The notes under the pieces were generated by a model, which was not told the origin of the DNA, made no database searches, and saw only the letters and a list, made by a program, of their open reading frames with translations. A stretch of DNA of 64,000 nt from the NCBI RefSeq assembly GCF_001949145.1, contig NW_019091406.1:2135262-2199261 (forward strand), written 5' to 3'. Position 1 is the stretch's first letter, and each line of letters opens with the position of its first letter. Source of the DNA: Acanthaster planci (taxonomy: Eukaryota; Echinodermata; Asteroidea; Valvatida; Acanthasteridae). Position numbers and translations under genes: made by a program. Of the stretch, positions 30,401 through 37,400 are shown piece by piece.

Positions 30401-31281
30401 TATAGCATTACTGGGTGAGGTCGGTCCATGTTGGTAACATAGCGACAGTTTATATTACGCACAGATCTTAAGCTATAGCCCAACAAATTCTCTAAACTAG
30501 TTTGGGCATGGTTTCTGTTACATATTGCAAGCTAACAGAAAATCACAACATTTCTAACACGTGTCAAAAGTCTGTTCATTCTCCAGAAATTATTTTTCCT
30601 TCTTTCAGCTGGTTTCAGAAAGCTTGACTATGGGCAGCAGAAATATAGTTACATATGCTGTGCCACTTTTATGATCCAATGACCTCAGTGGGACAGAATG
30701 TGTCGAGGTTTAATGTTAAAAGAAATCTCTACTCTACTACGGAAGTTAAGTGGGCTAAATTGAATATAGCCACTCCAGTGACTAGTTGTCAATTTGCTTT
30801 TAGAAGAAACTGGTTGACTAACAATGACTCCATTTTGAATCTTCTTGCTCTGCATCCCAGCAGGACGAATAGTCTGATACACCTGCGCATCCTGTGGTCG
30901 ATCATAAAGCCTGGCTTTCAGGTCAAGGCCCCGCCTCTGGGCAGCCTTGGTGGCCTGGAAATACTGCGGCGTGCCAGCAAACGTGACCGTCTTGGCTGCC
31001 CCATTCTGTCTGGAAGGCGGCTCCTCATCAGGGCCGGGCAGTAAGTGGACCGGAGGGGAAGCGCTCTCCAGAAACGCAGCCGAGATGGCGTCAAACGGAG
31101 TGGTCTGTAGAGTGGCTGGGGCACTTTGCGCTGGCCTGGACCCGGTGTTTGGAGTGACAAACAGCTCGCTGACATTTTGTGGAGAGATGTCATTGTAGCC
31201 CAGGTCGACATTTGGTTCTGGTGATCTCCCTACTCCAGACTCTGATGTCAGTTCTGACTCAGAGTAATGTGGCGTATCCAT
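214..31281 (-). CDS. Axonemal dynein heavy chain, N-terminal 1880 residues (34 exons, 3' end off the window)
   Basis: Motor subunit of a ciliary/flagellar inner-arm-type dynein, an ATP-driven microtubule motor. The 34 exons listed separately sum to 5640 coding bases; every junction has GT..AG signals and preserves frame, which is strong evidence for the model. Layout: disordered Ser/Pro/Thr-rich N-terminus (residues 1-370), conserved tail motif [10 protein letters not shown] (about 407), an acidic and Arg/Ser-rich insertion (about 584-870), tail to about 1330, linker (DHC_N2-type, about 1330-1780) with [16 protein letters not shown], then [19 protein letters not shown] and the AAA1 Walker A GPAGTGKT at 1847-1854. 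The first P-loop at about residue 1850 is later than I would expect for a DNAH6-type chain, and the linker end reads most like DNAH14. The class call is an inference; membership of the axonemal dynein heavy chain family is secure. AAA2-6, stalk and C-terminus lie beyond base 1. Confidence 0.93.
1562..1812 (-). CDS. Dynein exon 33 (residues 1702-1784)
   Basis: [20 protein letters not shown] ... [20 protein letters not shown] then [11 protein letters not shown] and FDWTR. The ALITI.VHARDI...L......DF.W.R motif ends the linker and leads into AAA1. Acceptor AAAAG, donor GTATAA. Confidence 0.97.
2125..2209 (-). CDS. Dynein exon 32 (residues 1673-1701)
   Basis: [20 protein letters not shown] then PGQVVLTV. 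Small, hidden by a 3.5 kb intron upstream; recognised by the [12 protein letters not shown] motif, and it joins exons 31 and 33 in frame. Acceptor CTTTAG, donor GTAAGT. Confidence 0.93.
5769..5843 (-). CDS. Dynein exon 31 (residues 1648-1672)
   Basis: [20 protein letters not shown] then DTVKR: linker motif V.ARG.VE.WL..VE..M...... Acceptor CACCAG, donor GTGAGT; 75 bases. Confidence 0.96.
6290..6408 (-). CDS. Dynein exon 30 (residues 1609-1647)
   Basis: [15 protein letters not shown] then a variable stretch and [13 protein letters not shown]. This is the PHL.KCF.NI..L......I..M.S.EGE.. linker motif. Acceptor TTGCAG, donor GTAAGT. Confidence 0.97.
7070..7174 (-). CDS. Dynein exon 29 (residues 1574-1608)
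   Basis: [20 protein letters not shown] then [15 protein letters not shown]. The [15 protein letters not shown] motif is one of the most invariant parts of the dynein linker. Donor GTCAGT, phase 0. Confidence 0.98.
7596..7767 (-). CDS. Dynein exon 28 (residues 1516-1573)
   Basis: [20 protein letters not shown] then [20 protein letters not shown] and a C-terminal helix. The QLP.E...F..VD..W..IM element follows directly from exon 27. Donor GTAAGA. Confidence 0.97.
8014..8135 (-). CDS. Dynein exon 27 (residues 1476-1515)
   Basis: [20 protein letters not shown] then LAPDIQR: the W..CQ..WLYLE.IF..PDI linker motif shared by all axonemal dyneins. Acceptor AACCAG, donor GTAGGC. Confidence 0.97.
8896..9054 (-). 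CDS. Dynein exon 26 (residues 1423-1475)
   Basis: [20 protein letters not shown] then the classic dynein sequence [22 protein letters not shown], part of the linker. Donor GTATGT after AAA. Phase 0. Confidence 0.96.
9684..9764 (-). CDS. Dynein exon 25 (residues 1396-1422)
   Basis: [20 protein letters not shown] then LEIMLNK: the conserved I..IS..AS.E..LE..L.K linker helix. 27 codons, phase 0. Acceptor TTTCAG, donor GTAGAC. Confidence 0.95.
10655..10845 (-). CDS. Dynein exon 24, linker core (residues 1332-1395)
   Basis: [20 protein letters not shown] then [20 protein letters not shown]. The ..[12 protein letters not shown].......G motif is diagnostic of the dynein linker (DHC_N2). Acceptor GATCAG, donor GTAAAA. 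Confidence 0.96.
10972..11167. mobile_element. Short MITE-like element, family A (two internal units)
   Basis: Its right end GGACTCGAATACAACA is the inverted complement of the left end of the copy at 17953. Read on the minus strand, the interior aligns with the copies at 17953 and 38064: GACTTACAGG-type spacer, CAAATGRGCT..GACAAAA, a ...CATTGTT.ACCCTGTT block, then two consecutive units related to GACTGGCCTTGTGAAGGGAC. No reading frame of interest. Dynein intron insertion. Confidence 0.7.
11409..11641 (-). CDS. Dynein exon 23 (residues 1254-1331)
   Basis: Carries the [16 protein letters not shown] and [20 protein letters not shown] motifs, which correspond to the conserved LW.....W......W....F..L....... 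start of the linker region. Ends with MLEKG at the junction. Donor GTACTT. Confidence 0.93.
12283..12435. mobile_element. MITE, family B (153 bp)
   Basis: Inverted ends TGAGCCAGTTCAGTATTCCA and TGGAATACCACACTGGCTCA. A second copy with the same termini is at 39353-39548. Lies about 55 bases past the donor of dynein exon 22. No coding capacity. Confidence 0.8.
12490..12692 (-). CDS. Dynein exon 22 (residues 1187-1253)
   Basis: [20 protein letters not shown] ... [31 protein letters not shown]. Helical pre-linker segment with the typical A..I...V..P.L......P..AL..L..L....... layout. Donor GTAAGT; a transposon end lies about 55 bases into the next intron. Confidence 0.9.
12992..13078 (-). CDS. 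Dynein exon 21 (residues 1158-1186)
   Basis: [20 protein letters not shown] then LNTHIQALQ: 29 codons, helical. Fits the dynein pattern ..A...K......F...L. just before the linker. Acceptor CCGCAG, donor GTTAGT. Confidence 0.87.
13345..14134. mobile_element. Fold-back element with about 85-bp inverted ends (790 bp)
   Basis: Left end starts TGAACCAGCACGG and contains CTACGTTGCTAAGG then GTGCCCTCTCTTGG; the right end, read in complement, has TGAACCAGCGATG, CTTCGTTACTAGG and GTGCCCTCTGTCAG. The match extends for roughly 85 bases with scattered differences. The interior includes a separate long palindrome (13461-13612). No transposase frame seen. In the intron between dynein exons 20 and 21. Confidence 0.75.
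13461..13612. repeat. Long near-perfect palindrome (about 69-base arms, 13-base loop)
   Basis: Left arm runs TTATTTGTTATCACAC ... GTCCCGTATACCATG (13461-13529), loop 13530-13542, right arm CATGGTATGCGGGACACAGA ... GTGATAACAAATTA (13543-13612). Arms differ at a few positions only. It sits off-centre in the 13345-14134 element and would form a strong hairpin in the dynein pre-mRNA. Confidence 0.92.
14534..14752 (-). CDS. Dynein exon 20 (residues 1085-1157)
   Basis: [20 protein letters not shown] ... [20 protein letters not shown] ... [18 protein letters not shown]. The [10 protein letters not shown]...... pattern is the conserved motif that precedes the linker in axonemal dyneins. Acceptor GATCAG, donor GTGAGT. 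Confidence 0.93.
15262..15435 (-). CDS. Dynein exon 19 (residues 1027-1084)
   Basis: [20 protein letters not shown] then [20 protein letters not shown] and a charged helix. Tail beta element followed by a helix, consistent with the G...VD...LK..L...P....I..... arrangement of dynein tails. Donor GTACAA, a weaker splice site than its neighbours. Confidence 0.89.
15827..15949 (-). CDS. Dynein exon 18 (residues 986-1026)
   Basis: [20 protein letters not shown] followed by [20 protein letters not shown]. Tail helix with no catalytic residues. Acceptor CTGTAG, donor GTATGC; 41 codons, phase 0. Confidence 0.89.
16425..16648 (-). CDS. Dynein exon 17 (residues 911-985)
   Basis: [20 protein letters not shown] then a long helical segment with [20 protein letters not shown]. 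Matches the part of the dynein tail where the chain predicts W.DL..L...D..Y..... Donor GTATGA, phase 0. Confidence 0.91.
17041..17721. mobile_element. piggyBac-like TTAA element, family C (681 bp)
   Basis: Left end TCAA-CCACTTGCTGCCGGGG, right end CCGGTATGAAGGGG-TTAA. Interior shares several blocks with the copy at 62392, for example TGTTTTGAAACA, AGAAAATTACGT.A.ACCGCACAA, CTGTCAGATTAGA, GACAGTCATTTGT.TGGGTGTA and GTCCAGTAAATG. TTAA-flanked CC(C/A)CTT termini fit piggyBac-superfamily non-autonomous elements; no transposase. Confidence 0.75.
17953..18452. mobile_element. MITE-like element, family A, carrying an expanded minisatellite
   Basis: Starts TGTTGTATTCGAGTCC and ends GGACTGGAATACAACA, imperfect inverted termini. 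The left 140 bases (up to about 18094) align with the family copies at 10972 and 38064; the rest is a 24-base tandem array. Lies in the dynein intron between exons 16 and 17. Confidence 0.75.
18095..18442. repeat. 24-base minisatellite, about 14 units
   Basis: Unit close to GACTGGCCTTGTGAAGGGAC followed by TTGT. The period is a multiple of three and the unit lacks stops in several frames, which creates long spurious open frames on both strands. An n at 18260 followed by TTTT interrupts the array and is probably an assembly join, so the true copy number is uncertain. Confidence 0.95.
18621..18739 (-). CDS. Dynein exon 16 (residues 871-910)
   Basis: [20 protein letters not shown] then [19 protein letters not shown]. 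Return to an ordered tail helix. Acceptor ATATAG, donor GTAAAG. It is followed downstream by an intron of nearly 2 kb with two mobile elements. Confidence 0.87.
19465..19570 (-). CDS. Dynein exon 15, acidic (residues 836-870)
   Basis: [20 protein letters not shown] then [15 protein letters not shown]. Strongly acidic, closing the low-complexity insertion. Acceptor AAACAG, donor GTAAGC, ends two bases into a codon. Confidence 0.83.
20195..20334 (-). CDS. Dynein exon 14, Arg/Ser-rich (residues 789-835)
   Basis: Begins [22 protein letters not shown]-like, then [15 protein letters not shown] and a Ser/Glu run ([11 protein letters not shown]). Likely a phosphorylation-prone linker. Acceptor TTCCAG, donor GTAATG; ends one base into a codon. 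Confidence 0.83.
20894..21006 (-). CDS. Dynein exon 13 (residues 752-789)
   Basis: [20 protein letters not shown] followed by [17 protein letters not shown]. The alternating hydrophobic [13 protein letters not shown] suggests a beta strand, unlike the surrounding disorder; dynein tails often have a similar F.V.L.L..P.I strand here. Donor GTAAGA. Confidence 0.88.
21394..21527 (-). CDS. Dynein exon 12 (residues 707-751)
   Basis: Acidic: [20 protein letters not shown] ... [17 protein letters not shown]. No recognised fold. Acceptor CCAG, donor GTAGAG, phase 0 at the 3' end. Confidence 0.85.
22760..23002 (-). CDS. Dynein exon 11 (residues 626-706)
   Basis: The first two thirds are helical and hydrophobic ([20 protein letters not shown] ... 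[15 protein letters not shown]), typical tail sequence; the end is acidic ([14 protein letters not shown]). The exon therefore spans a structured tail part and the acidic insertion. Donor GTAGGC. Confidence 0.9.
23522..23648 (-). CDS. Dynein exon 10 (residues 584-625), start of the charged insertion
   Basis: [20 protein letters not shown] followed by a lysine-rich run ([21 protein letters not shown]). Looks disordered. Acceptor TTGCAG, donor GTAAGT; ends one base into a codon. Confidence 0.85.
24051..24318 (-). CDS. Dynein exon 9 (residues 494-583)
   Basis: Long helical tail segment ([20 protein letters not shown] ... [15 protein letters not shown] ... [14 protein letters not shown]). It fits the dynein tail segment of the pattern L..F.L...L...L...R..C...., ending in a V..AC-like motif. 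GC-rich relative to its introns. Donor GTAAGT, phase 0. Confidence 0.92.
25189..25251 (-). CDS. Dynein exon 8 (residues 473-494)
   Basis: [20 protein letters not shown], the conserved F..W..NVR element of the dynein tail. Acceptor TTTCTAG, donor GTGAGT; 63 bases. Confidence 0.9.
25505..25620 (-). CDS. Dynein exon 7 (residues 435-473)
   Basis: An acidic start ([13 protein letters not shown]) is followed by [20 protein letters not shown], matching the W..E...F..I...PFF.. element that follows the NPY motif in dynein tails. Donor GTAAGG; ends two bases into a codon. Confidence 0.9.
26107..26266. repeat. Inverted repeat, about 30-base arms
   Basis: Left arm CCAGATTAGAAGCCATTACT then GCAGTGGCGCATTGC; the complement of the right arm reads CCAGTTAGATGCCATAACAG then CAGTGGCACTGCAC. 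Loop about 95 bases. Probably a small hairpin transposon relic in the intron between dynein exons 6 and 7. Confidence 0.65.
26446..26613 (-). CDS. Dynein exon 6 (residues 379-434)
   Basis: Contains the tail motif [16 protein letters not shown] followed by [12 protein letters not shown], a signature seen near the start of the conserved region in DNAH6-, DNAH1- and DNAH3-like chains. It marks where the conserved tail starts after the long N-terminal extension. Acceptor ATGCAG, donor GTAGGT. Confidence 0.92.
28044..28079 (-). CDS. Dynein exon 5, 36-base small exon (residues 367-378)
   Basis: Encodes [12 protein letters not shown], twelve residues, phase 0 at both ends. Acceptor ATTCAG, donor GTAGAG. 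Since it is a multiple of three with phase 0 ends it could be skipped without a frameshift. Confidence 0.75.
29070..29209 (-). CDS. Dynein exon 4 (residues 320-366)
   Basis: [20 protein letters not shown] followed by a VDLPRHGP segment and EDRLLEPAK; predicted helical. The acceptor is followed six bases later by a second CAG, so an alternative in-frame product two residues shorter is possible. Donor GTAGGC, phase 0. Confidence 0.88.
29566..29888 (-). CDS. Dynein exon 3 (residues 212-319)
   Basis: Begins [14 protein letters not shown]. Rich in Ser, Thr and Pro ([15 protein letters not shown]), then turns into an ordered-looking [14 protein letters not shown] at the end. Acceptor GTCTCAG, donor GTAAGC. 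Low-complexity tail linker, no catalytic residues. Confidence 0.85.
30194..30369 (-). CDS. Dynein exon 2 (residues 154-211)
   Basis: Begins [13 protein letters not shown] and ends [12 protein letters not shown] proline-rich start is followed by a basic segment ([18 protein letters not shown]) and a short charged helix. Acceptor CTTTCAG, donor GTGAGA; ends two bases into a codon. Confidence 0.85.
30823..31281 (-). CDS. Dynein exon 1 (residues 1-153)
   Basis: Starts [10 protein letters not shown]. Acidic, Ser/Pro-rich and probably disordered, but it contains a compact stretch [20 protein letters not shown] followed by [10 protein letters not shown], which looks more constrained. Donor GTTAGT follows ATT; phase 0. 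The downstream open frame in the intron is read-through. Confidence 0.85.
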
Positions 31282-31303
31282 GGTTTACTACTGCTTGGTC
31301 AAC
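31282..31303 (-). promoter_or_regulatory. 5' UTR part of the dynein first coding exon and its start context
   Basis: On the minus strand a splice acceptor (CTTACAG) ends at 31304, so the exon holding the start codon begins at 31303. The 22 leader bases contain TAG and TAA in frame just before ACC-ATG-G at 31281. This fixes the start and implies at least one non-coding exon further upstream (higher coordinates) that I could not locate. Confidence 0.75.
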
Positions 31304-32620
31304 CTGTAAGCAAGGAATAAAATAAAATTTGCTTAACTGCTGTTTCCAGATTATTCTGCAACTTTGTGGCATGGGTCATGTCAATTCTCCAAAGTCAACA
31401 TTTAACGTAGATCACCATTGTTACCTCTTTTTCTAAGAAATCACTCCTCTTTCTTTCAATTCCTTTCAGTCTAGTTCTACTCCCCGATGAAATTTCCCTT
31501 GTTGCAATTCATAGCTTTAGAGGACCTTATTACTCCGTTAGATGGACCGATAGTGCAAGAAACAGTTCCTGACGACTGATGCATGCTTGGTTGCTACTGG
31601 TTCCAATGTCTCCCCAAATCAAGGAAGATACATACATGGCAGACCAATTAGCTTCTTTCATTTTTCATACCAAGAGGGTTTTACATTTATGGATCCGATA
31701 GGCTTCAGGGATTTTAAATATATGAACTTGGGGGGAAATATCAACCATCATGGCCATTCAAAGGAAAATTGCATTTCTTTCGTATAAAAATTCACATCTG
31801 AAAAAATGAATGTCCTAGGTCTAGCCTAGGACAACATTCCTTTTATTTGGGAAAAGAAAAAGTGGGGACTAAACCCATCTTTTAGTCTTACAACTACAGT
31901 TGATTGTCCAGTTCTGCAATTTACAAAAAACAAAAACAGGCTTTATTTTCAGTAAGACAAATTGCTGGGGACTCAATCCACACTTCTCTGAAACAGAAAA
32001 ATTTTTTTTGTTAGAACCATCGCTGTAAATTAAGATTGGCAACGATTGTTTTTTGCCAATTGCGGTTCACAACAACAATGCGTGTGCATTCTGCGTGATG
32101 TTGCGTTTGTCTCTCTTTTAAATGATCACGGCAGTGATTTTTCCAAACCAAATCCGTTCTGCTATTATCAGCAATCTCACCGTGAAAATATGATTTCTTT
32201 ATCTTTTTCGAATGTATATGTTTTGGATATAAAAGTGACTGCAAGATTCTTTGCCATTTCTGCAAATGAGTTTGAGATTACGTTACAATGCGTGCTTTCA
32301 GTGTGCTTGTGGCACATGTATGTGTCAGAAAAACAAGACATACCGTACAGATGTCGTGGTTTGTGGAACCGGCAAATGTTTGCGGAACAGGCCAAACTAC
32401 CGACCATGCTGACCACCAAAAAAGCTCGCTAGCATTTGTCTTTCAAATGACTACTCGAAATTGTGAAGTATCACATTATTATTGGCCTACAGTGTATGCA
32501 TGATATGTAGGCCTATGTACATATTTTCCGGATATTTCTGGATGAGAAAGCCTTTCCATGAAAGTAATTTTTTGAGGCGCCAGGGACCTTGGGTTGTTTC
32601 TGTTTGCAGAATCGGTTAAT

Positions 32621-33473
32621 CAATGCCCCATTTCCACATCGTCCCTAACCACTTCGCCCCAGACTCCACTTTGCCCCATCTCCACTTCGCCCCATTTATC
32701 CCCACTTCGCCCCATTTCCACTTTGCGCTGTCCAAACTCCTTGTTACAAACAGCTTCAAAAATGGTCGAGAGAGGAGTTCCTCAAACGGCATCATGATGG
32801 AGTTATACACGTACATGTACAGTGTATATAGAAAACTCTACGGCATTAACTTAATTAATACCACATGTGGAAACATGCTCGCTTCAAGTACGAGCAAAAC
32901 AACCTAAAAGTAATACATACATAGACAAGATACTAAATTCTGTGAATTAACTTTAAGAAATCTTGCAACATCGATTTTTTTTCGATGCATGAGGTCACCT
33001 ACATGTACGGTCGCCACGGCATGAATAGACTGGTTGCCATACTCCATCACGCATTTTCTTACATGGCTGTGGCGCAGCCGGAACCAGCGATTTGCGCACT
33101 TGCTTTTACCACAGCGACAGCGAAACATGAAGAGAACTCGTGAAATAGCAGAAGTTGCTTTTCAAATGTTGCAAATGTAACTGGGAAAACATGTAGGGTC
33201 TCACCAAAAAATTAGGGCTGGTCAGGAAATCGAAAGCATTGTTTTGGCCTTTGCAAGTTGGATTCTCCCACCGTTATTTGGTTGCTCAAATGGCGATGTT
33301 TTCATTTGTTCCATCTGGGCCTATAGCTCCATGTATAGGCCTATCTCTGTTACTAAAGAACAGAATGAACAATAATCGTTGGGGCAAAGTGGAAAATGGG
33401 GCGAAATAGAAATGGTGTGAAGTGGAAATGGGGCGAATTGTGGATGGGGCGAAGTGGAAATGGGGCAAAGTGA
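32621..33473. mobile_element. Fold-back element with tandem-repeat arms
   Basis: The left arm (32621-32727) is an array of the phrase CACTTCGCCCCATTTCC and variants; the right arm (33381-33473) is the same phrase in inverse complement (GGAAATGGGGCGAAGTG). About 650 bases of single-copy sequence lie between. Inverted arms made of tandem repeats are the hallmark of Foldback/Galileo-type elements. No coding capacity seen. Confidence 0.7.
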
Positions 33474-35169
33474 CCGACACCTAATGATCCGAATCCTAAG
33501 CAGATAGGCCTAAATGATCAACTGAAGATAATCATGGTGGGTTTAACATTGGTCTAAACACCAGAAAATGGGTCATGAAAATTACAGGCATGACAGACAT
33601 AGCCTAGGCCTTGTCTAAATTCTTCAAGCATGTTCTTGGGTCCAAATGTACATGATTTGACAGTGGGCAACTCTGCCCGTTGCACTCAGCCATAAACTCT
33701 GGTGGTGGTATGGCCTACGCGACTGGTAGACTTCATGCCCGGCAGGTTTTACGAGGCGTGACGGTCAGGCCTCATGGAAAAAGGGAAAGCTTCAAGATAA
33801 ACGTGTTGTAAAATACAGGCGATGTACCTTGGCAAATGCTACGCATCTTTAAAGTTTGATATGCGCGAAAGGATGACCTGCATATCCATACGCTACACCT
33901 CTAACCCAGAAGAAATCATGCATCTTCTTGGCCACACACCGAAGTTTCAACCCAGAATGTTTAGACCGCCATATTCTTTTCTCATGACAACTGCTTTTAA
34001 CCAGCATGCTTTGCGAAGCCAATCAATCGTGCGAATACCAACTCAAAATTTGTTTCCTACGAAATATACTAAGAAATGTGTTTCCTACGCATACATTGGC
34101 ACACCGGCAACCTTTGAGGCAAAACTTTACAAAAGTAAAAAATAATCGAATTTCTCAAAGTCCTTAAGATCACCAGGTTAATCTGTAATTCTACACCCAG
34201 CATTTAAACCAAATCCTTACAAGGGGAGAGAGCTTCCCTGCACAAAAGCATCTTAAAATCCTTTTTTTCTCCCTCCCTGTTTTGAAGATCCTCATTGTTG
34301 TGGTTCCTATGTTTATCATGAAAGGCTGCCCGATATTCAGTTAGCAGTACGTTTAAGTTGGAATTACATATAGAATCAGTCCATGTGTGTGTGTATATAA
34401 GGGCTTGGGGGGGGGGTAGCACATACAGTACATTTACATGTACATTTATCATTCAAAAATAGTTTTCATCCCCAGGTAGACTGGAAAGTAATCTGATCCC
34501 CTTTTTTCACCGTTTCTTTTTTCAAGTGAGCATGGATTATAAAAGTTCTAGTGGTTGCCATGTTGCTATGGACATGTACATTCCACGGCTAGCAAAAGTA
34601 ATGGGACAAGAAGCAATGAGGCTTCGCTTGTGCCCTGTGCAGCACTTTATTTCTTTCACCATGAGATTTAAATATGTCATATAAAATTTCATATATACAA
34701 CACCAACAACACTGTACAGCAATTTCACATAGTGTGAGTTCCAAAAATCAATGGACCCCACGTGATTACATCAGAAGTTGTGGATGGACTGTTGCCATGG
34801 AAAAGATGAAACACCCATAGTCTACTGCAAGTGAAATAAATGCACAAAAATACAAGAGAATAGAAATCATTTAAATACAAGTCCTAATAATAAAAGTTAA
34901 ATACTGGCCTGCCAATCAGAGATGATACTAGTCAAGAATTCTAATCATTTTTTGTGTCTCTAATTTGCATTACTGATAAATGGCTAAGGCAGGTAAGGTG
35001 ATAATTATCACATCACAGACAGGGACAATATACACCAACACTGTGAGAAAGTGGACAAAAAGGGCTTCCAAAGTATACAGCTATCGAAACATCCTTAGTA
35101 CACCTCAGTGAAGTCTACAAGGTTGAGCACAGATATTAAATTTTTTTGGTTTGTTTTCTTTCTTTTAAA

Positions 35170-35317
35170 GAGCTGCAATCCTGGCATCCCAGGTAATCAC
35201 GAGTTAATCACTAGTCAGTCACAAGTTCTCCAGTACTTTACCAGAGCTGCAATCCTGCCATCCCAGGTAATCAGGAGTCAATCACTAGTCAGTCACAAGT
35301 CCTCCAGTACTTTAACA
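35170..35317. repeat. 74-base direct tandem duplication (two copies)
   Basis: Both copies start GAGCTGCAATCCTG and contain CATCCCAGGTAATCA, CACTAGTCAGTCACAAGT and CTCCAGTACTTTA. They differ at only a few bases, so the duplication is recent. Confidence 0.93.
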
Positions 35318-36577
35318 GGAGCATACTTTTAAATCCTTTGGCAATGTCAATCCGCTGTAACTAAGGAATTGTCTTGTAACCAATTTAACGACAAGCTACC
35401 ACATTCTGGTAAAAGCAAACTCTGGTAGTATCTAATAGAAAAAGTTCAATTTGTTACAAAGGGGGTCAAGGGTGAAGCAGCCACAGGTATCCATGGACGG
35501 ACCACAAAAATGAACAGAAGCCTCTTGGCAGATATAATTACTCTCTTCACCTTTCAAATCTGTGCCGAGTTGCTCAGGTTTTCCTTGGACTTAAATCATA
35601 TTTCTTGCCAGTCTTTCTAGAGCTAGCAAGCAAGGTGATTGGCAGAATCCTTGGATTTGTGATCAGAAAAAAATTGGGTTTACATCACAGAAATCAGTAG
35701 CTACTACGTATCCTGAAAATCAACCAAAACAAACAAAAACCATCCCTATCTCATCGTTTAATCTCCAAAAACATGGGGTTATTTCACTTACAATGCTGAG
35801 GCGCCAGAGTCAATCATTTTGAAGACATTTTTAATACTTACTGCAAAAACACAAATCTAAATTCAATATCAAAAATACAGCAGATTTTCGATTTATACAA
35901 TATCTCCCACCATTTCTTTTAGACAGGGAAGGTTTAAAGTAAGCAACAATGCATGACAAATAATTGTTACAAGACAACAATATATTACTAATGAAGTTTA
36001 ATTATTTCTATATTTTGTGTGATTTCAAAATGTAGATTTTTAAACGCTCATTTTACAGAGAAATTTCATAAACAGTCGGAGAACAAGAGTAAGGATGTAA
36101 CTTTCTAATCACACCAAAGACAGGTGCAGCGTCTACATATTGGTATACACAAAGATGCAGTCCATGCATCTCTGATGTTCAATGATGGTCAGAACTAGAT
36201 CACTTTGGTAACATGCAACAATGGTTTGAAAAGGAAAAACTTCAATCACTAACCATTCATCAACCACAGGTGGATTGACCTAATACACTGGATACATTTA
36301 GTGCTTCCATGTAGGTTATTATTACCAGTAAAAAATGGACCAGTGACGGACAAATTGTAGCTGACTGAACACAGACAAGGCAAGTTGGTCTGGTATTACA
36401 CAAAAGGCCCTATTTGCGAGACGGCCATTTTGGACTGTGCTCCATGAATCTGCTTTATTCAATGAACACTGAAATGAGAGAGCCTGACTATTTGGTGACA
36501 ATTATGGGTAGAGCCCACGGACATATAAAAAACCTGGACTTCCAACGCCTTTGTATGAAAAAGAAGCCAACCAGCGA

Positions 36578-36688
36578 CCATTTTACCGAGCTGAATACAA
36601 ATGCGTGGGTTCGCTCCCTTTTATTGATGTCAGGAAGAACAAAGGCGGGCATTGCCAGGAAAGTTTTGTATTCGGCTCAGTAAAATGG
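36578..36688. repeat. Hairpin with 23-base arms
   Basis: CCATTTTACCGAGCTGAATA then CAA is matched in inverse complement by TTGTATTCGGCTCAGTAAAA then TGG, with two differences and a loop of about 65 bases. Possibly the end pair of a small transposon. Confidence 0.75.
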
Positions 36689-37400
36689 CCGCGAGTGGAT
36701 TCAATGATCTGTATAAGCTGATTAAGGGCATTGTGAGTCCAGATTTTATTATACACGTCCGTGGTAGAGCCTCACTTTGAAAAAAAAATTTTCCTCTTGG
36801 CCAATGAACAAAAATGCCATGATTTTTTCTCCACATTTTGGGACTATCCATCAGAGCACAAGGATGGTAATCTAGAATATACCACCTAATCGTATCACCT
36901 TCATCCTCACACATATTAAGTTTTGAGGCATTTTTCACAGCAATCACCTCATTTGCAATTCAAGATGTCTGACATTAGAATAAGGCCAAGTGGGTTCTTG
37001 GGCCAAACTGCCCATCTGGTGCTAGCCCATGACAATTTGAATACACCACAATACAGTCCCCAATATTTCTCACAGTGCAAATTTCTCTACCACATTTTGT
37101 TAAAAAAAACGAGGTGGAGACCAGACCCGTGTATAGAGAGTTGCGACATGCATGTCACCACTGTTGGAAACAAACTGGCAGGTGTTTGCACCAGTGCACA
37201 CAGACAATAGCCTCACGCTCTGCAGCACACACAATGAACAGTTATTTTGATTCCAATATCTGAAGCCAGCACTACTGTCTCTATACCTGTATACAGCACT
37301 GGCGGTGACTGCTGAAAGTCACGTTATTACTCATCACAAGTGCAATGCTGGGCATGCTTCAGCAGCGGCAGAAACCATTGGTATTAATTACCTGTCGATA

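Larger units (their letters stand above)
500..30822 (-). other. Dynein introns: long stretches without recognised content
   Basis: Introns over about 300 bases in which I recognise no gene or clear repeat: 500-1561, 1813-2124, 2210-5768 (3.5 kb, the largest), 5844-6289, 6409-7069, 7175-7595, 8136-8895, 9055-9683, 9765-10654, 14753-15261, 15436-15826, 15950-16424, 18740-19464, 19571-20194, 20335-20893, 21007-21393, 21528-22759, 23003-23521, 23649-24050, 24319-25188, 26614-28043, 28080-29069, 29210-29565, 29889-30193 and 30370-30822. Introns 10846-11408, 11642-12489, 13079-14533, 16649-18620 and 25621-26445 hold the repeats listed separately. Confidence 0.7.

Noticed and set aside
31270-31286. 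Palindromic GTATCCATGGTTTAC resembling an X-box
   Set aside because: It overlaps the dynein start codon inside a spliced exon, so it is unlikely to be the promoter element.
33822-34145. 107-codon plus-strand open frame in the intergenic region
   Set aside because: No recognisable domain or supporting splice sites; probability of a chance frame of this length in 8.5 kb is high.
36603-36616. tRNA-like B-box word GGGTTCGCTCCC
   Set aside because: No A box or cloverleaf could be fitted around it.
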